A DNA stretch of 64,000 nucleotides from Liolophura sinensis (taxonomy: Eukaryota > Mollusca > Polyplacophora > Chitonida > Chitonidae): positions 53,305,187 through 53,369,186 of the forward strand of contig NC_088301.1 of NCBI RefSeq assembly GCF_032854445.1, read 5' to 3'. The position numbers and the translations under genes were made by a program. Under the pieces are notes generated by a model. The model had not been told where the DNA came from and did no database searches. It worked only from the letters and a program-made list of their open reading frames with translations. The stretch's first letter is position 1; each line of letters opens with the position of its first letter. Positions 12,982 to 24,539 of the stretch are shown here, one piece after another.

Positions 12982-14244
12982 ATGGGTGAAAGCAGCGAGT
13001 TAAGATGCAACTACGGCCTGTCTGTGTTAGTTTTATTGATGGTAGCTATAGCTCAGTATGGAGAATGCTTTCAAACCCTGATCAAGACTCATCGGCCATT
13101 AGATAGCACAGTAGCGGCGCAAGACCAAATCATCAAAATATTGACTTTATTCAAAAATCTTCGAAGGAGACATAAACAAAGTCAAGGAGTTTTATTGGAC
13201 TACTCAAGAGGTTTTCAAAATCGTTTTGGATCACTAGAAACAGGGGACTCTTTGGAGGAGTTCGAAACTTTGCTAAGTGACGGATCTTTATTGGTGACCC
13301 ATTTGTTGATTGGTGATAAGGGCTTGTTGCTGAGATCTCGTCGGTCCTCTGCGCGCTGGAGAGATCGACGACGGAAACTTCGTCCATGGGCCAGGTATGC
13401 TCTTGCCCGCAAGTACAGGTGGAGAGGACGACGCCGGAGAGGCACCGCTAACAAGCAGAAGGTGTTCATATTCGGTCAAGACAACAGGACGCCAGTTTTC
13501 CCTTTCCAGACGCGTAAGTTTCCTTTTTCAAATGTTGTTCGTTTATCCACTGGCTGCACAGGGACGTTGGTAACACCGTCCTTTATTCTAACAGCAGCTC
13601 ATTGTGTTCATGATGGACAGACTTTCAGGACAAACATAGAAATGTTAAAGGTTGAGATTCCAGAAGCTGTTGGTTATAAAATTTACTACGTTGACAGGAT
13701 CAGCATTCCTCTAGGGTGGCTCAAGTCCAAGAGCCCAAGCGAGAGTCTCCGCGCTGGATTTGATTTTGCCGTTGTAAAGCTAAACATTCCTGTGTCGGGA
13801 CGCCAAGAGTTTATGAAATTCTATATTCCCAACCCGAATTCTCTTGATTCGGACATCCATTTTATTGGGTTCCCTTCTTACCGGTCCACGGGAATGTGGA
13901 CGTCTCGGTGTCAGACCACCATGGACATGTTGGCAATGGACGGGAATTTGTTACTGAGCAACTGTGATTCCGTGGCGGGAAATTCGGGGGCCGCCGTTTT
14001 CACGGACGGGCGATATGGAAGAAGGATCATTGGCATTTTATCTAACACAGCCTCAGCGAACACTGGTACGTCTAATATTGTCAGTCGTTATAGCATTATA
14101 ACCACTTTCACTTGGTCGAAACTTTTGGAAATCTGCACTATGATTGGGACCGAAGGAACGGAATACGGAGTTTGCCCGCCGTTCCCGAACACCATCGAGT
14201 GGACATATGATCTGGATGACCGTGAACAAAATGCACTCTTTTAA
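12982..14244 (+). CDS. Secreted trypsin-fold serine protease, PRSS23/PRSS35-like
   Basis: This is a 420-residue uninterrupted reading frame. I chose the ATG at 12982 because it has a purine-poor but Kozak-like GCCATGG context and is followed by a signal peptide with a GLSVLVLLMVAIA core. An in-frame ATG at 12862 would add 40 residues ahead of the signal and is less likely. A propeptide is followed by a very basic tract at residues 120-153 (ending RGRRRRGT), a plausible proprotein-convertase site. The S1 fold shows TAAHC (His207), FDFAVVKL (Asp261) and GNSGAAV (Ser335), with paired cysteines around them. GNSGAAV in place of the common GDSGGP, and the single coding exon, both fit the PRSS23/35 branch rather than digestive trypsins. 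It is probably secreted. The substrate is unknown. Confidence 0.85.
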   Translation: MGESSELRCNYGLSVLVLLMVAIAQYGECFQTLIKTHRPLDSTVAAQDQIIKILTLFKNLRRRHKQSQGVLLDYSRGFQNRFGSLETGDSLEEFETLLSDGSLLVTHLLIGDKGLLLRSRRSSARWRDRRRKLRPWARYALARKYRWRGRRRRGTANKQKVFIFGQDNRTPVFPFQTRKFPFSNVVRLSTGCTGTLVTPSFILTAAHCVHDGQTFRTNIEMLKVEIPEAVGYKIYYVDRISIPLGWLKSKSPSESLRAGFDFAVVKLNIPVSGRQEFMKFYIPNPNSLDSDIHFIGFPSYRSTGMWTSRCQTTMDMLAMDGNLLLSNCDSVAGNSGAAVFTDGRYGRRIIGILSNTASANTGTSNIVSRYSIITTFTWSKLLEICTMIGTEGTEYGVCPPFPNTIEWTYDLDDREQNALF

Positions 14245-17200
14245 ACTGAACCTTGGAAACTGCTTTAACAAAATTTATTACTGTTAAACATTCCATCAAA
14301 TGTTGTAAACATGGTTACTATGAGCTGAATGTGATATGATTGCTCGCGTATAAAAGAAATTCTTCGTGAATGCAAACAATGTAATGTAGATTTGTTTGTT
14401 AAAATAATACTTCTTTCCTGTTAAGTTGAGCCAGTCTGTTAATGTTTGTATCCTACTGACGAATATTTACTTGAGAAAGCATACAAAAAATGTATAAGCA
14501 TAATTCTTTTAAACGAGAGATTAAATATTTAGTGGTATAACATTCCTCTTTTAACGATACTGTCTAATCGTATTTGTGATTTTGTATGTTAGGTCATTAT
14601 GTATTTCGTCAAACGTTTATTAATTATTCAGATTTTAGTATTAGAACAGCTGGTTAAATGTATCAATTGTATTTGCAACTTCCGGCTCCAGTTGCTAAGA
14701 TGACATTCCTGCCTAAGAGACAGGGAAAGGTGCTAAGCGAAAGGAAACTGTAGCAGCAGTCAACGGGTTTAAATGGATGCTCCTGACAGTTATGCCCTCA
14801 TTAGCGATAGAGCAGTTCAGTAAAAAAAAGTGCAATTGTTGAGCAATCTTTGTGACGAAAAGCTCCTTTGTATGCCTTTTAGAGGTTTATGTTGCAGTCT
14901 TGTGAACTGCAACTGTGGTGTTTGAAGGATGCGCATTAGTGATACGTGAGGACGATTTGTGATTCAACTACTTTGCCACACTGAAAACTCGATATCTTGA
15001 CATTTACTTCTTGGAAATCATACAAAGAAATTACATATGATTTTTACGCGAAAAAAGTATCTGTTACTCCTAAATTAAAGAACGTTGAAAGAGAATGAGT
15101 ATTTGCCAGCACAATTAGTGTTTGTCAAGTCCTTTCAACTTTATCTTCGATATAATATTTCTTACAACAGAAATATATCACCTGATGATCTTATTGAATG
15201 AAAAAAATCCTACTAATGCAGGTATATGTAACGCATTTACAACTAATTAATATAGTCCACGTATCAAATAATAAAGTTATTAGATGGTTTTGAAAGTTTG
15301 GCTTTGTTATACATAGTATTTGTTTTCTGTCAGTTTGGTGATAAATCTGTGGTACCAGATGGGATAAAAAAAACAAAAACAACCTTCTTCGTTAAACCTC
15401 TAAGTTTCTAAATAACAGGATTACGTATTCCCATTTGAAACATCTAATGATGGCACGTTTCCGAATGCTGAAAGCTCTTCATTTTGGCCTTGATATTGAT
15501 ACGAATAGTGTATGTGTCTTTTTTCGTGTTTTCCAATATTCTTTTGAAAAGTTAAAAATCAATGTCTTCATTAGGTGTCGAACACACTTAGTTTAAAAGC
15601 GTAAACGCGTTATATAAAATACTGGCGCTAAAAATTAAGACCTCTTGTCCTGTGGCTCACTAGCAGCACCGCGACGCCATAGAAAGCGACGGTAAAACCC
15701 GAATTACATTACCGGGATATGAATAACTTGATCGGAAAGAAAGAAAGACTCTATTTATATGGTGTATGTATGACTGTTGTAAGGAAACTGTGAAGACAGA
15801 CCTCTTATTTGTGAGGAATTGTAATGGGACCGGCGTACTGAAAGATATCCCACTTAATAAAATAGTTGTATTGTTTGGCAGATGGTGGATGTGAAGTATT
15901 TGTATGGTTTATGTGGTGCAGTTGTATTGGTTCAGCTTAAGAGAATCACAAAAATAAATGATCATGACAGACGATGTCAATTCTTTACACCAGTCATCTG
16001 CCAAACAGATATTACGCATACGATTTTCTACGAGCTAATCTCCATTCAGTTTTATTTCGGTACGTTTAAGACAATTTAAGGTTTTACATCTCCAAGCACA
16101 CAAGAATAAGAATGCATGCACTGGTGTTTTATGCCATACTCAAGAATACATCACTTTAATGACAGACGTGAAGTTTATATATGGTAAACCCGGAATTAGT
16201 CCGAAGGGAAAGCAAAAACAACGCAATTAGCCATTGTACTAGCCATAGCATAGCCTATGTAGAGGGAAATAACAAATAAATATAACATATAAAATAACAT
16301 TGACGTTTTTTTGAAATGGATGAATGTGTTTTGCCCTTTAGGTATCATAAAGCTACCAAGGTTGGTCTGTATTGAATATTATTCCTTTCGTCCTCAGGTA
16401 TGCGTTTCGTGAATTTGTATTGAAATCGAATACAAAATGTATAAATAGTTTACTTTGTCTTCGCCGGATCAATTTGCCTAAAGAAAATACATTTGTCTAA
16501 AGTCATTCTTATCCAATTTGAGATTCACGATGTCATGTTTGTTAGATATATTTGTTTAACTGAATAGAAAGGTAGCCAGAGTTCTATAATGTGTTCTGGC
16601 GGCAAATTTTGATTCAAGATGCCGCGAAGCACTGCGATTGTACCGTGCCTTGGAATGCCGGTGATGGGGACCCATTTTATCGTTAAGTTAATGGCCTCAT
16701 TGGGACGACCGTCCTCCAAGATGTGATCCAGTGTGTAATTGTCAGTCTACTCAATCACTGAGAGGTTGTATATGAACGCTTGTCATTAACTTAAATAGCT
16801 ATGGTTGTGAAGAAACCGTTCAGAAATAGCTCATATGACGAAAACTGCACGTGGTTTCCCCGGATTCGTCAATGGCTTTCTCTGCTAGACTGTTCAATGA
16901 GCAAGGCTAGAACCCAAATCCGATGACCCTCATCTGTTCTCGCCGTTCATTCCTTTTCTTGGAAGCAAACAATTTTGGCCATTAAGCGGCAGTTACAGTC
17001 CAACGCCCCTGAAGTCATGCCATACCGGAGGAAGCCTAGGGTTCCTGTAAATCTAAATGTCGATATAGGTATTCATTTGCAAACCTTTACCCGTGGAAAG
17101 AGCAATAACAGCTGGTTGATTCCACTAACAAATACTAAGAAAGCGTTCCGCTCAGATCTTTAAAGATATGAAATTATAGGCAAAAGAATAGGGACGTTGG

Positions 17201-17440
17201 CAGTTTCATTCACATCCGAAAGATAGCAAAACATCAGGACTGTACTATTTTAGTTTAGTCAACGGTTGTATCAGTGAATCAGCTGTAAACCCAAACCTTA
17301 CACCGGTGCAGGAAACAAATTCCAAGGTCTATAAGCTGTTGGTGATTTGTAATTTGCTGGTCACTTGAGGATGTTATAAAAAAGCACCCAAATCACCGCA
17401 AGGCAAAGGGGACCTAGTGCGCCGTTAGTATATGGCGTGT
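14245..17440. other. 3' flank of protease gene, then unassigned DNA
   Basis: No canonical AATAAA occurs close after the stop. An ATTAAA lies at about 14520 and could serve as the polyadenylation signal. Beyond it I see only short open frames and one 12-bp inverted repeat (15873-15884 with 15995-16006). Confidence 0.4.
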
Positions 17441-17443
17441 AAC

Positions 17444-17482
17444 CCAACCTAATCACCGCTTTACTTCCTGTAAGCTCACTGA
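17444..17482 (+). repeat. R4 short repeat, copy 1
   Basis: CCTAATCACCGCTTTACTTC followed by CTGTAAGCTCACTGAC recurs at 18271-18310 with about three differences. Confidence 0.6.
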
Positions 17483-18270
17483 CTGGGTTAAGACTTTGTC
17501 TCCCTAGACAACGTTAGATAACAGAAAAGATATGTCAGTAGCTTTACAACGTTGTGATAATTACAGGTGGAATTTGTTACCTTTAATTGTTTATCATGAA
17601 CATGAATATTACGCTTTCATTACAGCCGAACTCAGCGCGGTATATCGTGCCGATAAGTAATTAGGTAACACCAGACCATGCACGTTTCCTTGCGTGCAAT
17701 CAAGGATTATGACGCGAAATAGATTGCATTAGCCCCCATGTATGTGCTTATGAACATAATAACAATCAAACAAAATTGTATGAAACTGTAGGAAAACCAC
17801 AACAGTGTAATTGTTTGCAAGTTAGTCTCAGATAAGCATTCATGTTTATTACATCAGCGTAGTGCTATCAAATCGCTACTGAGATACCTATATTTGTATT
17901 AGACTTGTAAATTATTATGACTATGAGTTTGAAATTTGAATTGGATTTCATTGTTGGAATATTGAATGTTTCTCTGTTTATTTACTATTTATATATTACT
18001 ACTTACGTATTCCTTTGGGAAATGATTATTGACTTGCCACTCCCCTTCATGGTTTACGAGTAATATACGGAAATCGGATTTGACGCTTAAGTTCTCACAT
18101 TTTACATGGCACTGTATCACATGGGCCAGTCCTGGTATTACCTGATGTGTACATATATGATATGTCTGTGCTTCGAACTTGCACTAATCACTCCGGTTAT
18201 GCATAGAATCTGTTACGGCACTGCGTCCCTGATACACTAAGGCCCCGGATGTGTACTTGGGAAGTGTACC

Positions 18271-18434
18271 TCAGCCTAATCAGCGGTTTACTTCCTGTAA
18301 GCCCACTGACAAGAATCACCTTAAAGAGATCTAGCGATTTTTATATCCTTCACAGCAGATCAATAAAATCATACAACATAATCAACGTGCACTGGGCTTG
18401 TAACTCTAATTGTACGTGGGTGGAGATCAATATC
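18271..18434 (+). repeat. R4 copy 2 followed by R3 copy 1
   Basis: The first 40 bp match R4 at 17444. From 18361 the sequence containing TGGGCTTGTAACTCTAATTG and TACGTGGGTGGAGATC matches 23113-23189 almost perfectly. R3 and R4 may be parts of one longer element. Confidence 0.65.
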
Positions 18435-18744
18435 ATTTACATTCACGAGGTCTATTTGATAAAGTTGTCACAATCACAGCTCTTGATCTGTATATAGGCC
18501 TATTCACAACCAGGAGCTAGCTGTCCTTCCTCATATGATGTCCCCTTTGAGAGAGTGTACGTGACATTTGAAACTGCCATCATGTCCACCCGGGAGTCAT
18601 TCTTAAAGATATTGCTATTATAATCTATGAGAGGATGAAAAATTACGAAGAACCATTGTAGGAATGGTGGTGTTGGAAGCAGACTTTCATGAAAGGGTTG
18701 CAGCTTAATGCCACGTAAAGTTTTCCTATCATGTGACTGTTTAG

Positions 18745-18910
18745 GTGTCAACTCCAGGTTAATAATCGCAAAATCAATTCCAAACAGCAGAGTTCAAAAC
18801 AAACCGCCGAATAACTTAGAAAACATACATGTCAAAAATGTCTCGTAAAGAGAAGCATTCAACATGTTTAAATGATGCCGGATAGATGTCATGGATGTTG
18901 TAGGCACACA
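18745..18910 (+). repeat. R1 terminal fragment
   Basis: It contains an R1-type block (AATAATCGCAAAATCAATTC) followed by AAAGAGAAGCATTCAACATG and ATGATGCCGG, which is the order of blocks in the R1 inverted end. An 83-codon minus-strand open frame (18500-18751) abuts it and has no recognisable motif. Confidence 0.55.
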
Positions 18911-19181
18911 AGTGTAATCCGTGTCCAAATAGTGTTACATGGTGGTATAAAATTTGTCATTTATCAAACCATGTATCTCAGCTGCCCTTTCAATGCAGCT
19001 GTGTCGACTTTTACGGACGGCAACATCTCCGCAGCCCTTCACCCTTCACTCCCTTCACTGAGGAACATGGCGTAATAATGCTTTGATTGCATACCGGTAA
19101 ATGAGCAAGCTGAAAACACTTACTATCTTTTAATTTATATTTGAAAATGTTGGGGGATGAGGGGGGGGGGGGCATATTTTG

Positions 19182-19219
19182 GACATCCGGATTCTAGTTT
19201 GACATCCGGATTCTAGTTT
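19182..19219 (+). repeat. 19-bp tandem duplication after a G tract
   Basis: GACATCCGGATTCTAGTTT occurs twice head to tail, directly downstream of a run of about 12 G at about 19161. Confidence 0.85.
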
Positions 19220-19594
19220 GAATACGTTGTTACAATCAACTGGTCACAGATCCTAAGAGAAAATCCAGAATTTGCCATTCTGAAAGTGATACCTTTATTC
19301 AGCTTGTAGTCGAAAGTTCCGGTTGGATTCTGTGATTGCTCACACGGAATAACTTTTATCTTACTTGTGTAAATAAGCAGTGTTTTGCAGGTGAATCTGA
19401 ATCAGTGTGAATCCACAGGACCGTCTGTCTCTCTTGGCCAAGTTAAATTAAAGCCCTGGCTTGTTACGACGGCCAGGCACTTTACCAATATGGTCGCTAT
19501 TCGAATCCAGCTCTCTCTACTCTGGGTGCGATTGCAGTTCCCAAGGGAATGAGTAAAAGATATAAGTATAAGAGTAAGTAAACCTGGCAACATT

Positions 19595-20530
19595 TAAAAG
19601 AGAAGCAGTGATAACTTTCCAGTGATGCACGGAAGACAGCCGATATTATAGGCATGATATTCAAATCACATTTTGCAGTTCTGGAAAATTTTCAAGTATC
19701 TCATTCTCGCCTTACTAACAACATTTCATACAAGCACCATGCGGATGTAATAAGACTCTCCAGATGGTACATCTTATGTGGACCTATACTTGTACAAAGA
19801 CCAAAACGGTTTCCTCTCTCGCAGACTTTCCGACAAGAGGGATACTTTTAACTTTGACATTTTAAATTATCCTTACTTGGACGGTAATATGCCGAGGGTC
19901 CTGCATATGGCGTGTACATATCTCGCCTTGTAGCATATGTTAGATCATGTGTGTCGTGTGTCGACTTCAATCAACTTTACAAGTTATTACTGCAAAAACT
20001 AGGGTGTCAAGGTTATTCCATCAAACTGCTTCAGTCCTAGTTTCTTTAGTTTTACAATGAGTACAGTTCTCTTGGGCAGAATATGGACAGAGCGTTCAGA
20101 ATCTCTGACGCTGTACTTCCTGATTGTGTCTAATTCCGCTAAAGCCGAGGCTAGGGGCTTTATATTCATCGTGTTGAATTAGATCGCCACGTTGAATACG
20201 TGAACAGTTGCCGTCAAAGCGCAACTGAGATACATATTTTGTTAACGGCCACTGATATTCTAGCATGGTACACGATTTGAATACTGATTTCACTCAGTCC
20301 CCTCGCGTCTCGCACACATACCTCGCGTCTTTCATACGTCACTGAAAACTGTTGAACGCTTCTCTTTGTGGGATTCTGTCCTATTTTCGTTCTTCGTTAG
20401 TTCTTTGGTAATTTGTATTAAACGTCGGTTTGGGAATTAGTTTTGCGATTATTGTCCCGGAACGTCCTTATTGGTTGACGGCTGGTATACGAATGTCACG
20501 TATACGAATGTTTCAACGCATAGATACACA
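19595..20530 (+). mobile_element. R1 copy A: inverted-end element with RT-like fragment
   Basis: The left end (AGAGAAGCAGTGATAACTTT ... GATATTCAAATCAC) is an imperfect reverse complement of the right end (about 20240-20400, with GATTTGAATACTGATTTCAC and AACTGTTGAACGCTTCTCTT). Further out on the right lies the block CTGGTATACGAATGT seen in all copies. Between the ends, 19790-20060 encodes in broken frames the same peptide as copy B (for example FNFDILNYPYLDGN), resembling a reverse-transcriptase C-terminal segment. I read it as a decayed, possibly non-autonomous retroelement. The class (Penelope-like, DIRS-like or other) is not settled. Confidence 0.6.
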
Positions 20531-20534
20531 TTGA

Positions 20535-21270
20535 TACTTTAGCACCCTCTAAACCCTTTCAACACATCGCTCTGCATAAATGTAAAAACTGCTCTTAGAT
20601 TAAGTTAGTCTAATAAAGGTGTTGACATTGTTTATTTATACACGAGTGTATGACTTATTAAAGGATTATTAGTGAGTAAAAAAGGGACAAGCTTAATATA
20701 GACTGATAACATTGTAATGATATCAATGTTATCATAGCAGCCAAACCATCTGTTTTTTTTTCTTACATTTTATGATGTTGTTATTAATTATTTTTATTGA
20801 GAGTCACAAAAGAGGTAAATCTTATGAGCACATATACGCATAGACAAACTATGTGACATTTCTGAAATTAGTATACAAACAGTATGAGACGGAAAAATGA
20901 TTCCGTGCACAAAATATAGAGACCATTCAGAACAAGGACGCAAAATCATTATAATTCATTGAAGGACTGAAATAGTAACGACTGATAACGAGCATATTCT
21001 AGCGATTGAGATACGACTGCAACACAACTTTTCACCAAGTTTTTTGAAGTTTGATTTGAATATTTTTGTCTAAAAACGACGTTGTACATTTTAAGTATGA
21101 GATAAAGTTAACTTGAATAATATAGTGCATGGTTTTTCTATCACAAAGACCAATAGTCATTCCTGCGCTTGACAAATTGACAAAATAAATAATATGAATT
21201 TAGCTGTTTTTATTGTGTAAATTTCAGATGAATAAAATTTGTTAATAGTTAACCTAAGAAGATGAGATGT
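20535..21270. other. No feature recognised
   Basis: AT-rich DNA with short homopolymer runs and no open frame of note. Confidence 0.4.
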
Positions 21271-21274
21271 AAAA

Positions 21275-21560
21275 GAGAAAAGACTAAAGAATAAGACCAG
21301 AGCAGCGATGACAGTGTGGGAGTTGGAAATATTGTCACACCTGTTGGGTGAAATCCATCATCTGGTCATTTTACCTCGGGTAGGGTTTTATCCTGACTCC
21401 TCATGTAAATGCCAAAATAGATGCATTTTACAAGTTGTCCAGCACGATTGAAGAATTAGGAAAAAATCCGATGATTTTGATTACAATGTATTATGAGTAA
21501 CAGGCTTAGAATTACTTAAATGAATGTGTTGTCTCAATTTAATAAACAATGCATGGACAC
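21275..21560 (+). repeat. R2 interspersed repeat, copy 3
   Basis: It contains CCAGAGCAGCGATGACAGTG, a diverged gtcacacctgttgggtgaaat block, GTAGGGTTTTATCCTGACTC and CATGTAAATGC in R2 order. Confidence 0.65.
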
Positions 21561-21839
21561 AACGTCGAAACACCAGGCCGATTTCTGGTTGATGCAGGTG
21601 TACATCAGAAAAAGGCTACACAATTTTAAAAAGCTGATGTTTCCAATAAATCTCCCGAGACAGTACATATGACAAGGGTGAATTAGTCTATAGAATGTCT
21701 TTCGGTAATCTCAATGAACACAGGGCATCGCTGATTCACCCTTGTCCACGGCTTGTGAGTTATACCCTAACAGGACAGTGTTTTAAAAATCAACATATCA
21801 CACGTAACCAACGATTCCAGTTTTCTTCCGTCTATATTA

Positions 21840-22600
21840 TTTTTCTGACCGTCCAATGCAAGACGACGGTCACAAAGACCAAAACGGTTTCCTTTCCCGC
21901 AAACTTTACGGTAAGAAGGATAGTTTCAAATTTGACATTGTAAAGTATCCTTACTTGAACAGCAATACACAGAAGGGCCCTGTTTATTTCGTGTACATAT
22001 CTCGTCTTGTAGCATTTGTTAGATCCTGTGTGTCATGTGACGATTTCTATCAATGTCACAAGTTATTACTGCAAAAACTAGTGCGTCAAGGTTATTTCTT
22101 CAAACGCCTTCACTCCTAGTGTCATAAGTTTTACAATGAGTATAATTCTCTTGTAAGTAAATATACAAAGAGCGTTCAGAATCTCTGGCGATGTGCTTCG
22201 TGATTGTGTCTAATTCCGCTAAAGCCGGGGCTAGGGATGGATATTCATCGTGTTGAATTAGCTCGCAACGTTGGATGTATGAACAGTTACAATCAAAGCG
22301 TAGCTGAGATACATATTTTATTATCGATAACTTATACACTGATCATACATCATACATTTGAATCCTGATTCACTCAATTGCCTTCACTCATTCACATCAT
22401 TGAAAACTGTCGACCGCTTCTGTTTGCATGATACCGGTCCAATTTCATACTTTATACACTTTTTTTTAGTTCTTTGGTGGTTTGTGTTATACGTCGTTCT
22501 GGGAATTGGCCTTGCGATTGTTGACCTGGAAAAACCTCTTTGGTTCACGGATGGTATACGAATGTTTGTTTGGACGCATAGATGCGGAACTACTGATTAC
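21840..22600 (+). mobile_element. R1 copy B with RT-like fragment
   Basis: The internal part (21856-22119) is open for 87 codons and reads FLSRKLYGKKDSFKFDIVKY, then YFVYISRLVAFVRSC, then LLLQKLVRQGYFFKRLHS. It resembles the C-terminal end of a reverse transcriptase common in marine invertebrate genomes. The part from 22170 to 22590 is the right inverted end: TTCATCGTGTTGAATTAGCT, a tcaaagcgtagctgagatac block, then ATGGTATACGAATGT. It matches copy A over more than 600 bp at a level clear to the eye. The protein fragment is too short to be active. Confidence 0.6.
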
Positions 22601-23112
22601 TTTGTTTAGACCTTTCGTCGAGTACTTTTACTTAAACCGTTTGTATTCTAGGTTAAAGTATCTAACTGAGTTCGCCATATTTACTTCCTTTCCAAACTAT
22701 ATTGTCTCGAGCTAAACACTAAAGGAAATTTGTTTACTCGCAGCTTTAAACAGTTAGCTTGTTTCATTATAGCTTTTATAACATTAGTTTTCATTTCCTT
22801 AGAATACATTTAATCCTTTTTACACTTTGAATCAGATTTTTTTTCACTCATACATTGCCATACACCAAGTTATTTAACTGTTTCGGGTTTTGTTAATTTC
22901 TGCAGATCCAAATTTAATAAGAAAATGATCCCGTCAGAAAAAAGTCTTTTAGGCATGTAGGTTCTTTTTGATAGAAGTGTACAGTCTGACCTCTCCATCA
23001 AGCTTTATATAGCATCTCTTGTAACTGGCTTTAATTCCTGTTAATACTTCCGCCCAACTCTTTGGTAAAAATTGCTTTGAAGTAATCAGTCGAACTTGTT
23101 CCTTGCCCCGGG

Positions 23113-23189
23113 TCAATAAAAATCATACAACATAATCACCGTGCATTGGGCTTGTAACTCTAATTGTACGTGGGTGGAGATCGATATCA
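23113..23189 (+). repeat. R3 short repeat, copy 2
   Basis: Near-identical to 18361-18434 (differences at three or four positions over about 75 bp), which suggests recent spread or gene conversion. Confidence 0.75.
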
Positions 23190-23882
23190 GTCAAAGTCAT
23201 CCGGGCAACTGGATAGCGGTTTCTTATCGGTGGCTTTGGATCAATATTTGTAACACAGATGGGGAAAAACTTCAATCCTAGTGCTCCCTAATCATTTAAT
23301 GGGTTCCGCTCAAATTTCATTTTTTTTCAGTATAATATAACTTCTATGTATAAGCATCCAATCCCTTCATATGCTCTTGTACAATAAACAATGTCGATAA
23401 TGAAGAGAAACTTACTCAGTATAGAGTTACATAAATATAAAGTTTCCTCACGTTCAAAATGTCTTTTTACCCCCACTGAATCGTCATATAATCATAATGG
23501 TTCTAAATGTAAGATGTCAATTTACCGAATTGCGGTATATGATTTAGTTTGATAGATTCCACGATGACTAGCCTATAATCAGGCTAGATTCACGGACGTA
23601 TTGTACTCCATATGAGAATATTATCTGTATGATTTCTTTATTACATCACTCAAGCTCAGATTTATCATGAAACTCGAATGCCACGATCACACACCTTTAT
23701 GAGATAACATGAAATATTGATAGGTAATTGTGGTCTAAATGAGCAGTGATCAAAACAAAGCAATCAACTGCCAAGGAGACAGAGGACCTTTCGGTACCTC
23801 GGTGTTTCTGATCCAAGGCGCCCTCGCCCTGTATTACAAATGTCGATCTATCGAGGAAGCGAGAGAGCGAGGTTGCAAAGTG

Positions 23883-23912
23883 TGTCTCGCTACGTCGCAC
23901 TGTAGCGAGACA
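23883..23912. other. Perfect hairpin, 11-bp stem, 8-nt loop
   Basis: TGTCTCGCTAC at 23883-23893 pairs exactly with GTAGCGAGACA at 23902-23912. No T run follows that would suggest an RNA polymerase III terminator. Confidence 0.8.
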
Positions 23913-24109
23913 AGAGGTTAAGGTGTGCAGTAAAAACAGTGTACATACAATATAAAAGACTAATTCTTGGACAGTAACACCGCAGCAAAACGACTGTGTC
24001 GTTATTGGCAAAAGTCCACAAGTAACCAGTGAAATAAAAATCTCATGTTATCCTTACATGCATAGCAATATACCAAAGTTTCCTGCATATATACTAAAAA
24101 TTATATGTG

Positions 24110-24535
24110 CCTACCAGCATGATACACGATTTAAATACTAATTTCACTAATTCGTCTAGAACATTTCTTGCGTCTTTCCATCATTATTGAAACTGTTGAC
24201 TTCTTCTCCTTGAATGATTCCGCCCTAATTTCCCACTTTATATACCTTCTTAGTTCTTTATTTATTTATTTGATTGGTGTTTTACACTGTACTCAGGAAT
24301 ATTTCACTTGTACGACGGCGGCCAGCATTATGGTGGGAGGAAACCGAGCAGAGCCAGGGGAAAACCCACGACCATCCCCAGTTTGCTGTCAGACCATCCC
24401 ACGTTCAGCCGGAGAGCTTTGTTCTTTAGCACTTTGTGTTAAACGACGTTTTGGGAATTGATCCGGGACGTCCGTTATGGTTGACGGCTGGTATACGAAT
24501 GTCTTTTTCGACGCATGGATTCTTGATGTTTTACA
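24110..24535 (+). mobile_element. R1 copy C, interrupted by a SINE
   Basis: The blocks GATACACGATTTAAATACTA, CTTGCGTCTTTCCATCA, ACTGTTGACTTCTTCTC and, after the SINE, AACGACGTTTTGGGAATTG and CTGGTATACGAATGT follow the order of the R1 right end. The SINE splits the element at GTTCTTT. Confidence 0.65.
24260..24420 (-). mobile_element. tRNA-derived SINE, 5'-truncated, with 7-bp target duplication
   Basis: On the minus strand the conserved SINE core ends in an AAATAAATAAA tail. The tRNA-related head is missing. Exact GTTCTTT duplications flank it at 24253-24259 and 24421-24427. It lies inside R1 copy C and so is younger than that copy. Confidence 0.8.
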
Positions 24536-24539
24536 TCAA

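Larger units (their letters stand above)
22605..24100. other. Unassigned DNA; short hairpin at 23883-23912
   Basis: Apart from R3 no gene is recognised. A 104-codon minus-strand open frame (23697-24011) has no motif and overlaps a plus-strand open frame. A perfect 11-bp stem lies at 23883-23912. Confidence 0.35.

Noticed and set aside
13151-13479. Minus-strand open frames over the serine protease
   Set aside because: Antisense shadows of the GC-richer protease coding sequence.
15873-16006. 12-bp inverted repeat (GTTTGGCAGATG / CATCTGCCAAAC) as a MITE
   Set aside because: The arms match perfectly, but I saw no second copy of the enclosed 110 bp and no clear target duplication.
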